A stretch of 64,000 nucleotides of DNA from Desulfosporosinus sp. Sb-LF. GTDB lineage: Bacteria; Bacillota; Desulfitobacteriia; Desulfitobacteriales; Desulfitobacteriaceae. Shown piece by piece: positions 1 through 9,343 of the stretch. Every line of letters begins with the position of its first letter. The stretch's first letter is position 1. Both the position numbers and the translations under genes were made by a program. A model generated the notes under the pieces. That model was not told the DNA's origin and did not search any database. It saw only the letters and a program-made list of their open reading frames with translations. The stretch covers positions 310,001 to 374,000 of the forward strand of contig NZ_SPQR01000001.1 of NCBI RefSeq assembly GCF_004766055.1. The letters are read 5' to 3'.

Positions 1-2
1 CG

Positions 3-518
3 AAGATCGTTGTTGGTCTTGGTTGGGACGTCAATAAATATGACGGCGGAAAGGATTTTGACTTAGATTCCGCTGCCTTTATGCTTAATACTGAAGGAAA
101 AGTTGTCAATGATAAGGACTTTGTTTTTTACAATAACTCCACGAGCTCAGATGGTTCTGTCCTGCATACGGGTGACAATCGTTCTGGTGCTGGAGAAGGG
201 GATGATGAACAAATAAAGGTTGACCTCTCTACAGTACCTAGTAGCATTGCTAAGATCTCCTTTGGCATTACGATCCATGAGGCAAGAGAACGTAATCAGA
301 ACTTCGGGCAGGTTTCCAATGCTTATGTACGCGTTTTAAATGAAGCATCCGGAGAAGAAATCATACGCTACGACCTTGGTGAAGACTTCTCAGTTGAGAC
401 AGCTGTGGTGGTTGGAGAGTTATATCGTAACAATACAGAGTGGAAATTTAATGCGATTGGTAGTGGCTATCAAAACGGTTTAGCAGGTTTGTGTAAAGAT
501 TTCGGGTTGGATGTTTAA
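3..518 (+). CDS. TerD family protein (5' end outside window)
   Basis: TerD-domain protein of the tellurite-resistance/stress family. The reading frame is open from base 3, so the start lies before the window; the first visible residues (KIVVGLGWD) match residues about 20-28 of the next gene. The acidic motif HTGDN...[12 protein letters not shown] (near bases 165-230) is the calcium-binding signature known for TerD proteins. It is a close paralogue of the downstream gene and ends 76 bases before it, so the two look like a tandem duplication, probably cotranscribed. Family role: calcium-binding cytoplasmic proteins linked to tellurite, phage and oxidative stress; the exact function is not known. 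The family call is firm, the role is not. Confidence 0.9.
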   Translation, partial: KIVVGLGWDVNKYDGGKDFDLDSAAFMLNTEGKVVNDKDFVFYNNSTSSDGSVLHTGDNRSGAGEGDDEQIKVDLSTVPSSIAKISFGITIHEARERNQNFGQVSNAYVRVLNEASGEEIIRYDLGEDFSVETAVVVGELYRNNTEWKFNAIGSGYQNGLAGLCKDFGLDV

Positions 519-594
519 TCGATACATGTTCGTTTTTGGACCTTGTTATTATAGTCTATGGGCTCTATCTACTAGAATGAAAGAGGTGTTTTAG

Positions 595-1173
595 TTGATC
601 AGTCTGCAAAAAGGACAAAAGATTGACCTTACCAAAGGAAACCCTGGGCTTGCAAAGATTATTGTTGGATTAGGTTGGGATACAAATAAGTACTCCGGTG
701 GTTCGGATTTTGACCTAGATGCCTCAGCTTTTTTACTCGATAAGAGTAGTCGAGCAGGTGGGATTGAAGACTTTATTTATTACAATAATCTGGTCGGTGG
801 AGACGGTTCAGTTAAACATACGGGTGATAACCTTACTGGAGACGGTGAGGGAGATGATGAACAAATCAAGGTTGATCTAGCTGCAGTGCCTGTTCATGTT
901 GATAAAATTGCGATCACAGTTACAATTCATGAGGCGATACAACGAGGGCAGAACTTTGGACAGGTATCGAATGCATTTGTTCGCGTAGTCAATGAAGTCA
1001 ACGGACAAGAAGTTATGCGGTATGATTTGGGCGAGGATTTTTCCGTAGAAACTGCATTGGTTGTTTGCGAACTATATCGCCATCAAGGGGAATGGAAGTT
1101 CAATGCAGTGGGTAGTGGTTTTTCTGGTGGTTTAGCAGCTCTTTGTTCGAACTATGGTTTACAAGTAGGCTAA
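595..1173 (+). CDS. TerD family calcium-binding stress protein
   Basis: Complete 192-residue TerD-domain protein, the usual length for the family. It starts at TTG, seven bases after a clear AAAGAGGTG ribosome binding site. It carries the GLGWD motif near the N-terminus and the acidic calcium-binding stretch HTGDN...[14 protein letters not shown] in the middle. It is about 60% identical by eye to the partial gene just upstream, with the same C-terminal pattern of WKFNA-GSG. An intrinsic terminator follows within 10 bases of the stop, so it closes the operon. No other ter genes are visible in the window, so tellurite resistance itself cannot be claimed. Confidence 0.9.
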   Translation: MISLQKGQKIDLTKGNPGLAKIIVGLGWDTNKYSGGSDFDLDASAFLLDKSSRAGGIEDFIYYNNLVGGDGSVKHTGDNLTGDGEGDDEQIKVDLAAVPVHVDKIAITVTIHEAIQRGQNFGQVSNAFVRVVNEVNGQEVMRYDLGEDFSVETALVVCELYRHQGEWKFNAVGSGFSGGLAALCSNYGLQVG

Positions 1174-1182
1174 TTGCTTTTT

Positions 1183-1216
1183 AAGAGGCGCTTCAATATT
1201 TTGAGGCGCCTCTTTT
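1183..1216 (+). terminator. intrinsic terminator after terD pair
   Basis: Perfect 9-bp stem AAGAGGCGC (1183-1191) with GCGCCTCTT (1206-1214), extended by TCAA/TTGA inside the loop, followed by a short T run. It lies ten bases past the TerD stop. Confidence 0.8.
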
Positions 1217-1269
1217 GTATACACTTTAAAGGGCCAGAGCGTAATCTAATCGAAGAATCTTGTAGATCG

Positions 1270-1683
1270 CTAAAGGCACATATTTTTAGATTCTTGTAAA
1301 ATCGAACTATGTTTTCTGGGTGTTATGATCACGGCTGTATCTTTAAATATGTAAGCTGAGACTTCATGGCCAGGAAAATAAGCGTTTAATGGCTCAAAGG
1401 TTGTTAAAAAACCTTCTCTACCTTGTTCAGTATACCCAAGGATTTGCAAGCGGGAGTTTAATTTATCAATGTAGTGTTCTCGGTTATCGAAGGAGACCGT
1501 GATTCGATCTTTTCTTAGATTCCAAGCAAGATAAAAACTCGCCAAGACTGAGAAGACATAACCATAAACTGTTAGCTCGATATTTATGGGAATGAACAGA
1601 TTACTAAAGGAGAGAAGAAGAAATGGTGAAGCAATGATAACAAAAAATATAGTGTAAGTTTTTAGGAAGCCTCTGATTTTCAT
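1270..1683 (-). CDS. small membrane protein of unknown function
   Basis: I do not recognise this protein. The start is set at 1683 because AGGAGG sits seven bases upstream of that ATG; a longer frame begins at 1743 but has no ribosome binding site. The resulting 137-residue protein has two hydrophobic segments near the N-terminus (about residues 10-30 and 37-55), then a basic hinge and a soluble C-terminal half of about 80 residues. This resembles many small two-helix bacterial membrane proteins with a cytoplasmic tail. It stands alone, convergent to the terD pair and divergent from the hydrogenase operon. Function unknown. Confidence 0.6.
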   Translation of the reverse strand: MKIRGFLKTYTIFFVIIASPFLLLSFSNLFIPINIELTVYGYVFSVLASFYLAWNLRKDRITVSFDNREHYIDKLNSRLQILGYTEQGREGFLTTFEPLNAYFPGHEVSAYIFKDTAVIITPRKHSSILQESKNMCL

Positions 1684-1952
1684 ACTGTTCCTCCTAGCTG
1701 GACCAGTGTGGTCAGTTTGGTAATTTAGATTATTCTCCAACACGGTTGAAAGTTACATTTACATATAATTCTTAAAACTTTGTATTTCGGTTAAATACAT
1801 CGAAATATGACTTTTATTGCTAAGTATCGTGCAATGGGCTGTTCTTAGCCGCTTGATATTTACAAAGTTATTGCTTATGATTAAATCGGAGTTCATCCGT
1901 CTGAATGACTTAGTACATAATGACACATAAAGGTGATCAGGGGGTAGCATCT

Positions 1953-3887
1953 ATGATTAATAAGGGAGGCCAATCCGTTCGTAAATTGCTCATGACTTTA
2001 AGTTTGGCATTGGCTGGAGCGGGACTCATCTGGGGAATTGTGATGACTCGAGGTGGGGAATGGATTAAAACAGGGTTTAGGTTCTTTACTGGAGAAGGAG
2101 CAGGACTTTCACTCACTTGGAAAGTGGATGGCCTAACGGTATTCTTCCTTTTTATTTTGCTTTTAGGTCAGGGTTTATCGTCTCTTTATTCAATTGGATA
2201 TCTCAAAGAATATGAAGAAAAGAAAAAGTCTCTTTGGCCTTTTTTTACGGGTTGGTTTCTATTTCTTGGCAGCATGTTTGGTGTGTTGCTAGCGGATGAT
2301 GGTTTTTCGTTTTTATTAATGTGGGAAATGATGTCTCTGTTCTCATTTTTCTTAGTTCTCTATGAGCACGAAGACCCTCAAAATAGAAAGTCTGCTTACA
2401 TTTATTTAGTAATGACTCACGTTGCAACGGTCTTTTTAACTGCTGCGACCATGTTCTTATACTCTAAAACAGGAAGCTTTGCTTTTGAGGTATGGGCGGG
2501 TGTCGTTCCAATGTTAACGACAGTCCAACTTAATTTGCTTTTTCTAGCTTTCTTTGTAGGCTTAGGCTCTAAAGCAGGTTTTGTTCCGTTTCATATTTGG
2601 TTACCGTATGCTCATTCGGCTGCACCTAGTCCAGTGTCTACTTTAATGTCCGGAGTCATGGTTAAAGTTGCGCTTTATCTCTTCTTCAGATTAGTTTGGT
2701 TGATGTTGGGACCTGGTCCGGTTTGGTGGGGCTGGTTATTTTTGCTGATCGGAGCACTCTCAGCGCTCGTTGGGATACTCTTTGCTTCAGTTCAGTCAGA
2801 CCTAAAAAAACTGCTTGCTTATTCGACGATAGAAAACGTGGGTATTCTAGGGATGGCTTTGGGAAGTGCTTTTTTGGCAAGATCTTGGCAAAACGATTGG
2901 GCGATGAATTTAGCTCTTGTCGCTTTCTTTTGGCATGCTTTGCAACATATGCTTTTTAAATCCCTGCTCTTTATGGGTGCAGGAAATATCATACAGGCAA
3001 CGCATACTCGAAATTTAGAGCGTTTAGGTGGATTGCTTAGACGGATGCCGAAAACGGGTCTTGCTGCCTTAGTTGGAATCGTAGGTATCACTGCCTTACC
3101 TCCATTGGGAGGATTCTGGGGAGAGTTAATCCTTTTTCAATCTCTTTGGCTAAATACTTTGGAGTTGACAGGCGGTTGGAGTAAAGTTTTTTTACCGATA
3201 TCCATTGGAATTCTCGCCCTCGTCGGAGGGTTGTCTCTCGCAACATTTGTCAAGTGGTTTGGAATCGCCTTCCTCGGACAAGCTCGTTCCAATGTGGCGG
3301 AAAGGGCTGAAGAGGCACACCCTGTTCAATTTATTACTCCATTATTAGTAGGTGGATTAGCAATCTTAAGTGTACTTTGGCCGGCAGCAACTTTAGAGTT
3401 TATCAACTTGCCCATGTCGGTTTTGAGAACAGGTGAAGTGATCAGTATAGGGTCAAATTTGGGAAAACCGCTTTTCATGACGTCGGTTTATTTAATCCTA
3501 ATTAGTCTACTGACTGTTGTTGTAGTGGTTCTAACTAAACGAGGAACGCGAAGAGTTACGGCAACTTGGAATTGCGGTACGCCCCTCACTTCGAGAATGC
3601 AATATTCTGCTACCGGCTTAACAAAACCCATTCGCATCCTCTTTTCTAAAGCAGTGGGTTCTCATAGGCATGTGGAACGGAATTTCGTGGAATCGAGTTA
3701 CAGTTTGCGTTCTTTAAGATATGAAGGAAGAAGTAAGGAAGTTTTCGAGGATGTTTTCTATCGGCCCTTAATTCATGGATTGTTTTGGGTGGCGTCTCAA
3801 ATCCGTAAATTGCAGGAGGGGAGCATTCATCTATACATTGGCTACCTGCTGATTACAGTTATCGTCGTACTAATTTTAGGGCGTTAG
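1953..3887 (+). CDS. hyfB: hydrogenase-4 component B, NuoL/antiporter-like membrane subunit
   Basis: Large proton-pumping membrane subunit of a group 4 [NiFe] hydrogenase or complex I-like enzyme. The body has about 14 hydrophobic helices and the Proton_antipo_M core, including KAGFVPFHIWLPYAHSAAPSPVS and a lysine-rich IQSDLKKLLAYST-like stretch (VQSDLKKLLAYST) that mark this family. A hydrophilic C-terminal extension with WNCG and a last helix is typical of HyfB/HycC rather than NuoL. I place the start at ATG 1953, preceded by a purine-rich GGGGG; an upstream ATG at 1920 has no ribosome binding site. It opens a tight six-gene operon. Expected location: cytoplasmic membrane. Confidence 0.9.
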   Translation: MINKGGQSVRKLLMTLSLALAGAGLIWGIVMTRGGEWIKTGFRFFTGEGAGLSLTWKVDGLTVFFLFILLLGQGLSSLYSIGYLKEYEEKKKSLWPFFTGWFLFLGSMFGVLLADDGFSFLLMWEMMSLFSFFLVLYEHEDPQNRKSAYIYLVMTHVATVFLTAATMFLYSKTGSFAFEVWAGVVPMLTTVQLNLLFLAFFVGLGSKAGFVPFHIWLPYAHSAAPSPVSTLMSGVMVKVALYLFFRLVWLMLGPGPVWWGWLFLLIGALSALVGILFASVQSDLKKLLAYSTIENVGILGMALGSAFLARSWQNDWAMNLALVAFFWHALQHMLFKSLLFMGAGNIIQATHTRNLERLGGLLRRMPKTGLAALVGIVGITALPPLGGFWGELILFQSLWLNTLELTGGWSKVFLPISIGILALVGGLSLATFVKWFGIAFLGQARSNVAERAEEAHPVQFITPLLVGGLAILSVLWPAATLEFINLPMSVLRTGEVISIGSNLGKPLFMTSVYLILISLLTVVVVVLTKRGTRRVTATWNCGTPLTSRMQYSATGLTKPIRILFSKAVGSHRHVERNFVESSYSLRSLRYEGRSKEVFEDVFYRPLIHGLFWVASQIRKLQEGSIHLYIGYLLITVIVVLILGR

Positions 3888-3898
3888 GAGGAGAAAGG

Positions 3899-4867
3899 AT
3901 GGACGAATTATCAATAAGTATACCCCGTCTGCTGATGGGATTTGGACATTTGGCCTTGATTTTAGCTGCAGCCCCGTTACTTCAGGGATTTATTAAAAAA
4001 AGCAAAGCGTTCTGGCAGATGAGACAAGGCCCCTCAATCCTTCAACCGTACCGGGATCTAAGAAAATTGCTAAAGAAGGAGGAACTGATTTCAGAACATG
4101 CTTCCTGGATCTTTTTGCTAGCGCCAAGGATTGGAATAGCGGCAACCATAATGGCTGGGCTTGTTATTCCGAATGCTTGGGGTTGGGCGCCATTAAGTGG
4201 CTGGGGAGATCTTTTTCTATTTGGAGCAAGCCTCGGCTTAGTGCGTTTGTTTATAACACTTTCGGGATTAGAAGGAGCAGGAACGTTTGGAGGGATGGGG
4301 TCAAGCAGAGAACTTTTTTTAGGGTTATTAACTGAACCTGCTTTGCTTCTAGGACTCATCGTTTTAGCTTTTATAACTCAGACAACCTCTCTACAAGGGA
4401 TTACCTCTGGCTTGGAAACTATATCACCAATTTTTATTCCCCGCATTTTAGCCTTACTAACCTTAGGGATAGTGAGCATTGCGGAGATGGGGCGAATTCC
4501 TGTGGATAATCCTGATACCCATTTGGAATTAACGATGATCCATGAAGGAATGTTGATAGAGTATTCCGGGCCTTCACTCGCTCTTCTGAATTTTGCTGAG
4601 CAGGTCAAGCAACTCTTACTGATTAGTTTATTGGCCCAAATCGTTTGGCCTAGCGGACTGATTTCTGGGAGTAACGGGTTACTAGGATTACTCTGGGCTT
4701 TAGGCTTTGCTGGAGTTAAAGTTGCTGTTCTAGGATTCTTTTTTGCTACAGTAGAAAGTCTCTTTGTTAAGAGGCGACTTTTCTTACTACCAAATTATTT
4801 GGCGACAAGCACTGCCTCGGCCATTTTGGCCTTAGTATCACTCTGGTTTATAAGGGGGCAGATTTAA
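3899..4867 (+). CDS. hyfC: hydrogenase-4 component C, NuoH-like membrane subunit
   Basis: NuoH/HyfC/HycD-family subunit of 322 residues, the membrane arm protein that docks the peripheral hydrogenase module. Diagnostic stretches are QGPSILQPYRDLRKLLKKE near residue 50, FGGMGSSREL near residue 135, and IPVDNPDTHLELTMIHEGM near residue 205, the last being the best-conserved HyfC/NuoH loop. About eight transmembrane helices are visible. The ATG lies eleven bases after the hyfB stop, with a GGAGAAAGG ribosome binding site; the next gene starts immediately after its stop. It forms the coupling site between electron transfer and ion translocation. Confidence 0.92.
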   Translation: MDELSISIPRLLMGFGHLALILAAAPLLQGFIKKSKAFWQMRQGPSILQPYRDLRKLLKKEELISEHASWIFLLAPRIGIAATIMAGLVIPNAWGWAPLSGWGDLFLFGASLGLVRLFITLSGLEGAGTFGGMGSSRELFLGLLTEPALLLGLIVLAFITQTTSLQGITSGLETISPIFIPRILALLTLGIVSIAEMGRIPVDNPDTHLELTMIHEGMLIEYSGPSLALLNFAEQVKQLLLISLLAQIVWPSGLISGSNGLLGLLWALGFAGVKVAVLGFFFATVESLFVKRRLFLLPNYLATSTASAILALVSLWFIRGQI

Positions 4868-5524
4868 GTGGTAGGTATTCCTGAGAATGAGCTTAATCTA
4901 TTAGTATTTGTGCTTTTGACGTGCGGACTGTGCGTTGTCTATAGCTCACGGGTGGAAAAAGCTCTGTTTTGGTGGACTTTACAAACATTCGCTGTTTCCT
5001 TTCTTGTTTTAGTTCAAGGACTTTATAGCCGCGAATTGGAGGTTATCATAGTCGGTGCGTTGTTATTAATCGGCAAGGTCGGAATCATCCCCGTGCTTTT
5101 AGGACGTGTTTTGCGTGATTCAAAGACAGAATGGGTGGGCGAAATCTACTTAAAACGCACTTCTTCGTTAGTGGTAGCTGGTGCTTTAACTCTCATAGCC
5201 TATGAAGTGACAAAACCCTTGATGGCACTACCGCTGCCAGGCTTTCGCAACGGTTTAGCCGTTGGTATAGCCCTGATTTTTTACGGCCTGCTACTTATGA
5301 TGGTCCGTAAGGTCGCTATAGTACAAGTCTTGGGAATTTTGCTGATTGATAATGGGATATTCCTAGCGGGGTTCTTTCTAACTCAAGGGATGCCTTTGTT
5401 AGTGGAGATGGGGAGTATGTTCGATATTTTAGTGGGGATTGTCATTATAGTGATCCTATCAAGACAAATGTTGGAGAATTATAATTCCCTGAATGTTGAT
5501 CACATGAGGTCATTGAAAGGATAG
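4868..5524 (+). CDS. hyfE: hydrogenase-4 component E, NuoK-like membrane subunit
   Basis: HyfE-family membrane protein of 218 residues with six to seven hydrophobic segments. It begins at GTG directly after the hyfC TAA, with GGGGGCAG as the ribosome binding site. Features that fit HyfE are the internal IVQVLGILLIDNGIFLAGFF segment (about residues 155-175) with the conserved NGI, and the C-terminal MGSMFDILVGIVIIVILSRQM helix. Its N-terminal half is poorly conserved in the family. Its partners are the adjacent HyfB, HyfC and HyfF subunits; together they form the ion-pumping membrane arm. Confidence 0.85.
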   Translation: MVGIPENELNLLVFVLLTCGLCVVYSSRVEKALFWWTLQTFAVSFLVLVQGLYSRELEVIIVGALLLIGKVGIIPVLLGRVLRDSKTEWVGEIYLKRTSSLVVAGALTLIAYEVTKPLMALPLPGFRNGLAVGIALIFYGLLLMMVRKVAIVQVLGILLIDNGIFLAGFFLTQGMPLLVEMGSMFDILVGIVIIVILSRQMLENYNSLNVDHMRSLKG

Positions 5525-5530
5525 TATGCG

Positions 5531-6985
5531 ATGTTTATTGGAGTAGCTGTAATCGCGGCGGTGGGAATGCTAATTTCGGCAAAGGACACCTACTTAAAAC
5601 TATTGAACTGTGTGGCTCTTATCTTATTAACAGTAAGTGGTGGGTGGACTATTCGGAAAACATTAACACAAGGGGCTCACGGATATGCATCAGGCGCATT
5701 TTATTGGGATGCCCTGAGTGCCTTGTTGCTGACGGTCATTGTCATTATTTCTGTCTATGTTATTCTATATTCTTTAGGGTATATGGAAAGGGAAGTCCAT
5801 GAGAAGAAGCTGCCGAGAAAGAGTCTGAAGTGGTACTATTTTTGGATATGGGTTTTTATCGCAACCATGCTTTTAGTTGTTAGCACACCTAATCTTGGGA
5901 TTATCTGGGTAGGTATAGAAGGGACGACTTTAGCAACAACTCTCTTGGTTGGCTTTTATCGCAACAAGAAGGCCGTTGAAGCCGCGTGGAAATATGTGAT
6001 TTTATGTACGGTAGGTATCAGTTTTGCGTTGCTGGGTACCATGTTGCTTTTTGCTGCAGCAGCACCGCATTTGGGTCAAAGTATAACGGCTTTGGATTGG
6101 CGTATGCTACCGAAGGTAGCCCATCAATTAGATTCTAACCTAGTTCGCCTAGGTGTTATATTCACAGTCGTTGGCTACGGGGCAAAGGTTGGTTTTGTAC
6201 CCATGCATGCTTGGCTTCCGGATGCTCATAGTCAGGCCCCTTCTCCAGTCAGTGCTTTGTTATCGGCTGTCTTACTTAATTGTGCACTTTATGCGATTTT
6301 ACGCTGGTACAGCCTGGCTCGTCTAACTACATTGGGGCCGGATTTTGTCGGGAAGATACTGATGATTTTTGGACTTTTGTCATTGGCACTTATGGTAGGA
6401 TTTATCATAATGCAAAAAGATATCAAACGTCTATTGGCCTATTCGAGTGTAGAGCACATGGGGATTTTAGCGTTAGGTTTTGGCTTGGGAACTCAGCTAG
6501 CTGTCTGGGGGGCATCGTTGCACCTCTTACTTCATGCTCTCACTAAAGCAAATCTCTTTGTGATTATCGGAAGCTTGGTTCAAAAAACGGGCACAAGACA
6601 AATTCCGAGGATCCGTGGGATCTTCAAAGTTTGGCCTTATACTGGTGTAATCATGGTTTTGGGTTTATTGGGAATTACGGGAACACCACCATTTGGAACG
6701 TTTCGTTCAGAGCTAAGCATCTTAACGGGTCTGTATAAAACTGGGCATCCATTACTGGGCTTTTTAACGATTTTATTTCTGACTTTAATCTTTGCGGGGT
6801 TTCTCTATCATTTCCTTCAGATGCTCTTTGGGCAACCCAGGGGCCGTTATCAAGCTGGAGAAAGTGTAAGCACGCTAGCCCTTGCCTTCCCTCTTTTGGT
6901 GGTCCTTTTCTTGGGCTTGTTCATTCCTCAAAGTTTGAATGAGGCGCTAAATCAGGTCGTTAAAGTGATATTGGGGGGCGTATAA
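5531..6985 (+). CDS. hyfF: hydrogenase-4 component F, NuoL/M/N-like membrane subunit
   Basis: Second antiporter-like subunit, 484 residues and about 14 helices. It has the Proton_antipo_M core with VGFVPMHAWLPDAHSQAPSPVSALLSAVLLN (about residues 220-250), MQKDIKRLLAYSSVEHMGI (about 293-312) and LLHALTKANLF near residue 335. The length and the absence of a long C-terminal extension fit HyfF. It starts at ATG six bases after hyfE and ends two bases before hyfG, so translation is likely coupled. Role: one of two proton or sodium channels of the complex. The coupling ion cannot be told from sequence. Confidence 0.9.
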   Translation: MFIGVAVIAAVGMLISAKDTYLKLLNCVALILLTVSGGWTIRKTLTQGAHGYASGAFYWDALSALLLTVIVIISVYVILYSLGYMEREVHEKKLPRKSLKWYYFWIWVFIATMLLVVSTPNLGIIWVGIEGTTLATTLLVGFYRNKKAVEAAWKYVILCTVGISFALLGTMLLFAAAAPHLGQSITALDWRMLPKVAHQLDSNLVRLGVIFTVVGYGAKVGFVPMHAWLPDAHSQAPSPVSALLSAVLLNCALYAILRWYSLARLTTLGPDFVGKILMIFGLLSLALMVGFIIMQKDIKRLLAYSSVEHMGILALGFGLGTQLAVWGASLHLLLHALTKANLFVIIGSLVQKTGTRQIPRIRGIFKVWPYTGVIMVLGLLGITGTPPFGTFRSELSILTGLYKTGHPLLGFLTILFLTLIFAGFLYHFLQMLFGQPRGRYQAGESVSTLALAFPLLVVLFLGLFIPQSLNEALNQVVKVILGGV

Positions 6986-6986
6986 G

Positions 6987-8579
6987 ATGCTGGGTTTACG
7001 GGAGTCTTTACAGAATTATAATCCGGATATTGAGATTGTAGAGTGGGAGAAACATGAGGGTATGATTGATGTGCCTTCTAGAGATCTTCCGGATTTATTG
7101 ACATTCTGTTTGTCAATGTCACCACGCCCTATTTGGTTGACTCATGTTGTTAATGATGAGCGTCAACTGGGAAATGGGTTTTGTCTTTACTTAGTACTTC
7201 ATTTTCCGGGGAACGATTTCTCTGTTACACTTGTGGCAAAAGATATCAAAGAAGATTTTCCTTCGCTAACTTTGATCTATCCAGCCCTGAATTGGTCGGA
7301 GAGAGAAGCTCAAGATTTATTTGGTTTAAATGCAGTCGGACATCCTGACCCGCGTTCTTTGGTTTTACATCCGGGTTGGTCCAAAGAATTTTATCCTTTG
7401 CGAAAGGATCACAAAGTGGGGAAAGAAGCGAAGGCCTTTAAAGTAGCCCCTTTAGAGTTCCCTCAGGCTCATGGGGAAGGAATATTTGAGGTTCCTGTAG
7501 GACCAATTCATGCCGGAATCATTGAACCTGGACATTTTCGCTTTTATACCATTGGAGAAGCGGTGCTTCATCTGGAGGCACAACTCTTTTTTACACACAA
7601 AGGAATTGAGAAACTCCTCGAAGGAAAAAGTATCGAAGAAGGGCTACGCATCATCGAACGGGTTTGTGGAGTTTGCACTGTGAGTCATGCTCTTGCTTAT
7701 AGTGAAGCAGTGGAAAAACTCGCCGCAATTGAAGTTCCGCGTCAAGTCTTATTATGGAGAACGATCCTTGCTGAATTAGAGCGAGCTTATAACCATGTGG
7801 GCGATATTGGCAATATGTGTGCTGGAGTAGGCTTTGCCTTGGGAAACGCTAATGGTTCGCAATGTAAGGAAAAGCTTCAACGACTTAATTCTGACTTCTT
7901 TGGCCATCGGTTCTTGAGGGGAATAGTTGTTCCAGGGGGGCTCAGGTCAATCCCTAGTCAAAAGGATAGCCAGGCCATACTAGACCGTCTTCATGAACTA
8001 GCCTATGATTTCGAAGAATGGATCCCCCTTCTATTAAACCATGATGGCTTTAGACAGCGTGCTGTCAACACTGGAGTTTTAAATCCTGTGAGTGCGATTG
8101 ATCTGGGAGTTACAGGACCAGCTGCACGCGCTTCAGGTATTGCAAATGACTGGCGAGAACTCCATGCTCACCTTTTATATCCTGAACTGAAAGTGAATTC
8201 AATGATTGAGCACGGTGGTGATGCTTGGTCTCGTTTAGTGGTTCGCGTAAAAGAAGCTAGGGAGAGTTTTCGGTTCCTAAAGAACTTATTGCAAGAAGGG
8301 ACGAAGGGACCTGTTTACGAGTATGAAAATTCTAAGCTGTTTTTAGAACAGAAGCTCAGACCTTGGCAACCTGCATGGGGATGTGTAGAGTCTCCGCGAG
8401 GGACAGATGTAATCTGGTTGATGATGGATGACGAAAATAAGATTTATCGCTGTCGGATTCGATCCGCAAGCTATGCCAACTGGCCAGCGGTCCCGCTGAC
8501 AGTACCGGGTAATATTGTACCTGATTTTCCATTAATCAATAAGAGTTTTGAATTATGTTATAGTTGTTGTGACCGTTAA
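6987..8579 (+). CDS. hyfG: group 4 [NiFe] hydrogenase large subunit fused to NuoC-like domain
   Basis: Catalytic large subunit of 530 residues. Residues 1-150 are a NuoC-like 30-kDa domain (WSEREAQDLFGL, FYPLRKD); residues 165-530 are the NuoD/HycE-like hydrogenase domain. Both nickel-binding CxxC pairs are present: C227/C230 in ERVCGVCTVSHA and C524/C527 at the very end (FELCYSCCDR). Two oddities: the usual DP before the second pair is EL, and the protein stops exactly at the arginine where the maturation protease normally cuts, so there is no C-terminal propeptide. The cysteines argue for an active hydrogenase rather than a complex I subunit. It may oxidise H2 or evolve it with an unknown donor. 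Confidence 0.88.
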   Translation: MLGLRESLQNYNPDIEIVEWEKHEGMIDVPSRDLPDLLTFCLSMSPRPIWLTHVVNDERQLGNGFCLYLVLHFPGNDFSVTLVAKDIKEDFPSLTLIYPALNWSEREAQDLFGLNAVGHPDPRSLVLHPGWSKEFYPLRKDHKVGKEAKAFKVAPLEFPQAHGEGIFEVPVGPIHAGIIEPGHFRFYTIGEAVLHLEAQLFFTHKGIEKLLEGKSIEEGLRIIERVCGVCTVSHALAYSEAVEKLAAIEVPRQVLLWRTILAELERAYNHVGDIGNMCAGVGFALGNANGSQCKEKLQRLNSDFFGHRFLRGIVVPGGLRSIPSQKDSQAILDRLHELAYDFEEWIPLLLNHDGFRQRAVNTGVLNPVSAIDLGVTGPAARASGIANDWRELHAHLLYPELKVNSMIEHGGDAWSRLVVRVKEARESFRFLKNLLQEGTKGPVYEYENSKLFLEQKLRPWQPAWGCVESPRGTDVIWLMMDDENKIYRCRIRSASYANWPAVPLTVPGNIVPDFPLINKSFELCYSCCDR

Positions 8580-8597
8580 CCGAAAAGAGGAGATAAC

Positions 8598-9089
8598 ATG
8601 TTGAGTTTGCTGCTCCGGAAACTAAAAATGGGTCGGCTCACGGAGAAGGATGGGAATTTGTTATCATCGCAAAAATCCTCCAAATTGCCATCGAGTTTTA
8701 CAAAGTCCCTTCAAATTCGGCACCTTGATTGTGGTTCCTGTAATGGGTGTGATTGGGAACTTACAGCCATAGGTAATTCCTTATATGATCATCAGCATTT
8801 CGGAATTGACTTCGTAGCGTCACCCCGTCATGCAGATCTATTAATGTGCACAGGGCCTGGTTCTACACAATTGTTGTATGCTGCCCATGAAACTTATGAA
8901 GCAATGCCTAAGCCGAAATGGGTCGTGGCAGTCGGAGATTGTGCCATTAATGGTGGTGTATTCAAAGGGGCTTATGCCAGCGCAGAAGGAATTGGTAATG
9001 TATTGCCAGTGGATATTAAGATTCCGGGATGCCCACCTTCACCAGATAATATAATGAAAGCTTTACTGGAGGTCATGGGAAAGAGTTGA
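8598..9089 (+). CDS. hyfI: group 4 [NiFe] hydrogenase small subunit, NuoB-like
   Basis: Small iron-sulfur subunit of 163 residues carrying the single proximal [4Fe-4S] cluster. The four expected ligands are present: CNGC in HLDCGSCNGCDWEL, the cysteine in VAVGDCAINGG, and the cysteine in IPGCPPSP. The SPRHADLLMCTGP stretch is also typical of NuoB/HycG/HyfI. The first 40 residues are a basic, weakly conserved extension. It follows hyfG by 18 bases with a good GAGGAG site and is the last gene of the operon. No HyfA or HyfH polyferredoxin gene follows, so how electrons reach this cluster is not explained by the locus. Confidence 0.9.
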   Translation: MLSLLLRKLKMGRLTEKDGNLLSSQKSSKLPSSFTKSLQIRHLDCGSCNGCDWELTAIGNSLYDHQHFGIDFVASPRHADLLMCTGPGSTQLLYAAHETYEAMPKPKWVVAVGDCAINGGVFKGAYASAEGIGNVLPVDIKIPGCPPSPDNIMKALLEVMGKS

Positions 9090-9343
9090 AGGAGTCAATT
9101 CAACCAAATTACTTCTCTAAACTTAAAAACTTCCTCGGGCTGTTGTCGACGGGATAAGTTATGATGAGGCTTAATAATAAGTGAAATAATCCCTGGACCC
9201 GAAATAATGATTTGCTCTCCTTTAGGTAGACAGGTTAAATAATTAATCTCGTTACTGAACAGGGGAGTATTTTTATGTGAAGAAGTACTATCCAATTGAT
9301 TCGCTGTCGTTATTTTGAAAACAATAAGCTTCGTTGTAAACGT

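Noticed and set aside
1759-1950. 63-codon minus-strand frame before hyfB
   Set aside because: No ribosome site, no family resemblance, overlaps the probable promoter region of hyfB.
9095-9295. 66-codon minus-strand reading frame after hyfI
   Set aside because: No ribosome binding site; lies beyond the terminator of the upstream minus-strand gene and in the 3' untranslated part of the hyf operon. Protein-like composition is only weak.
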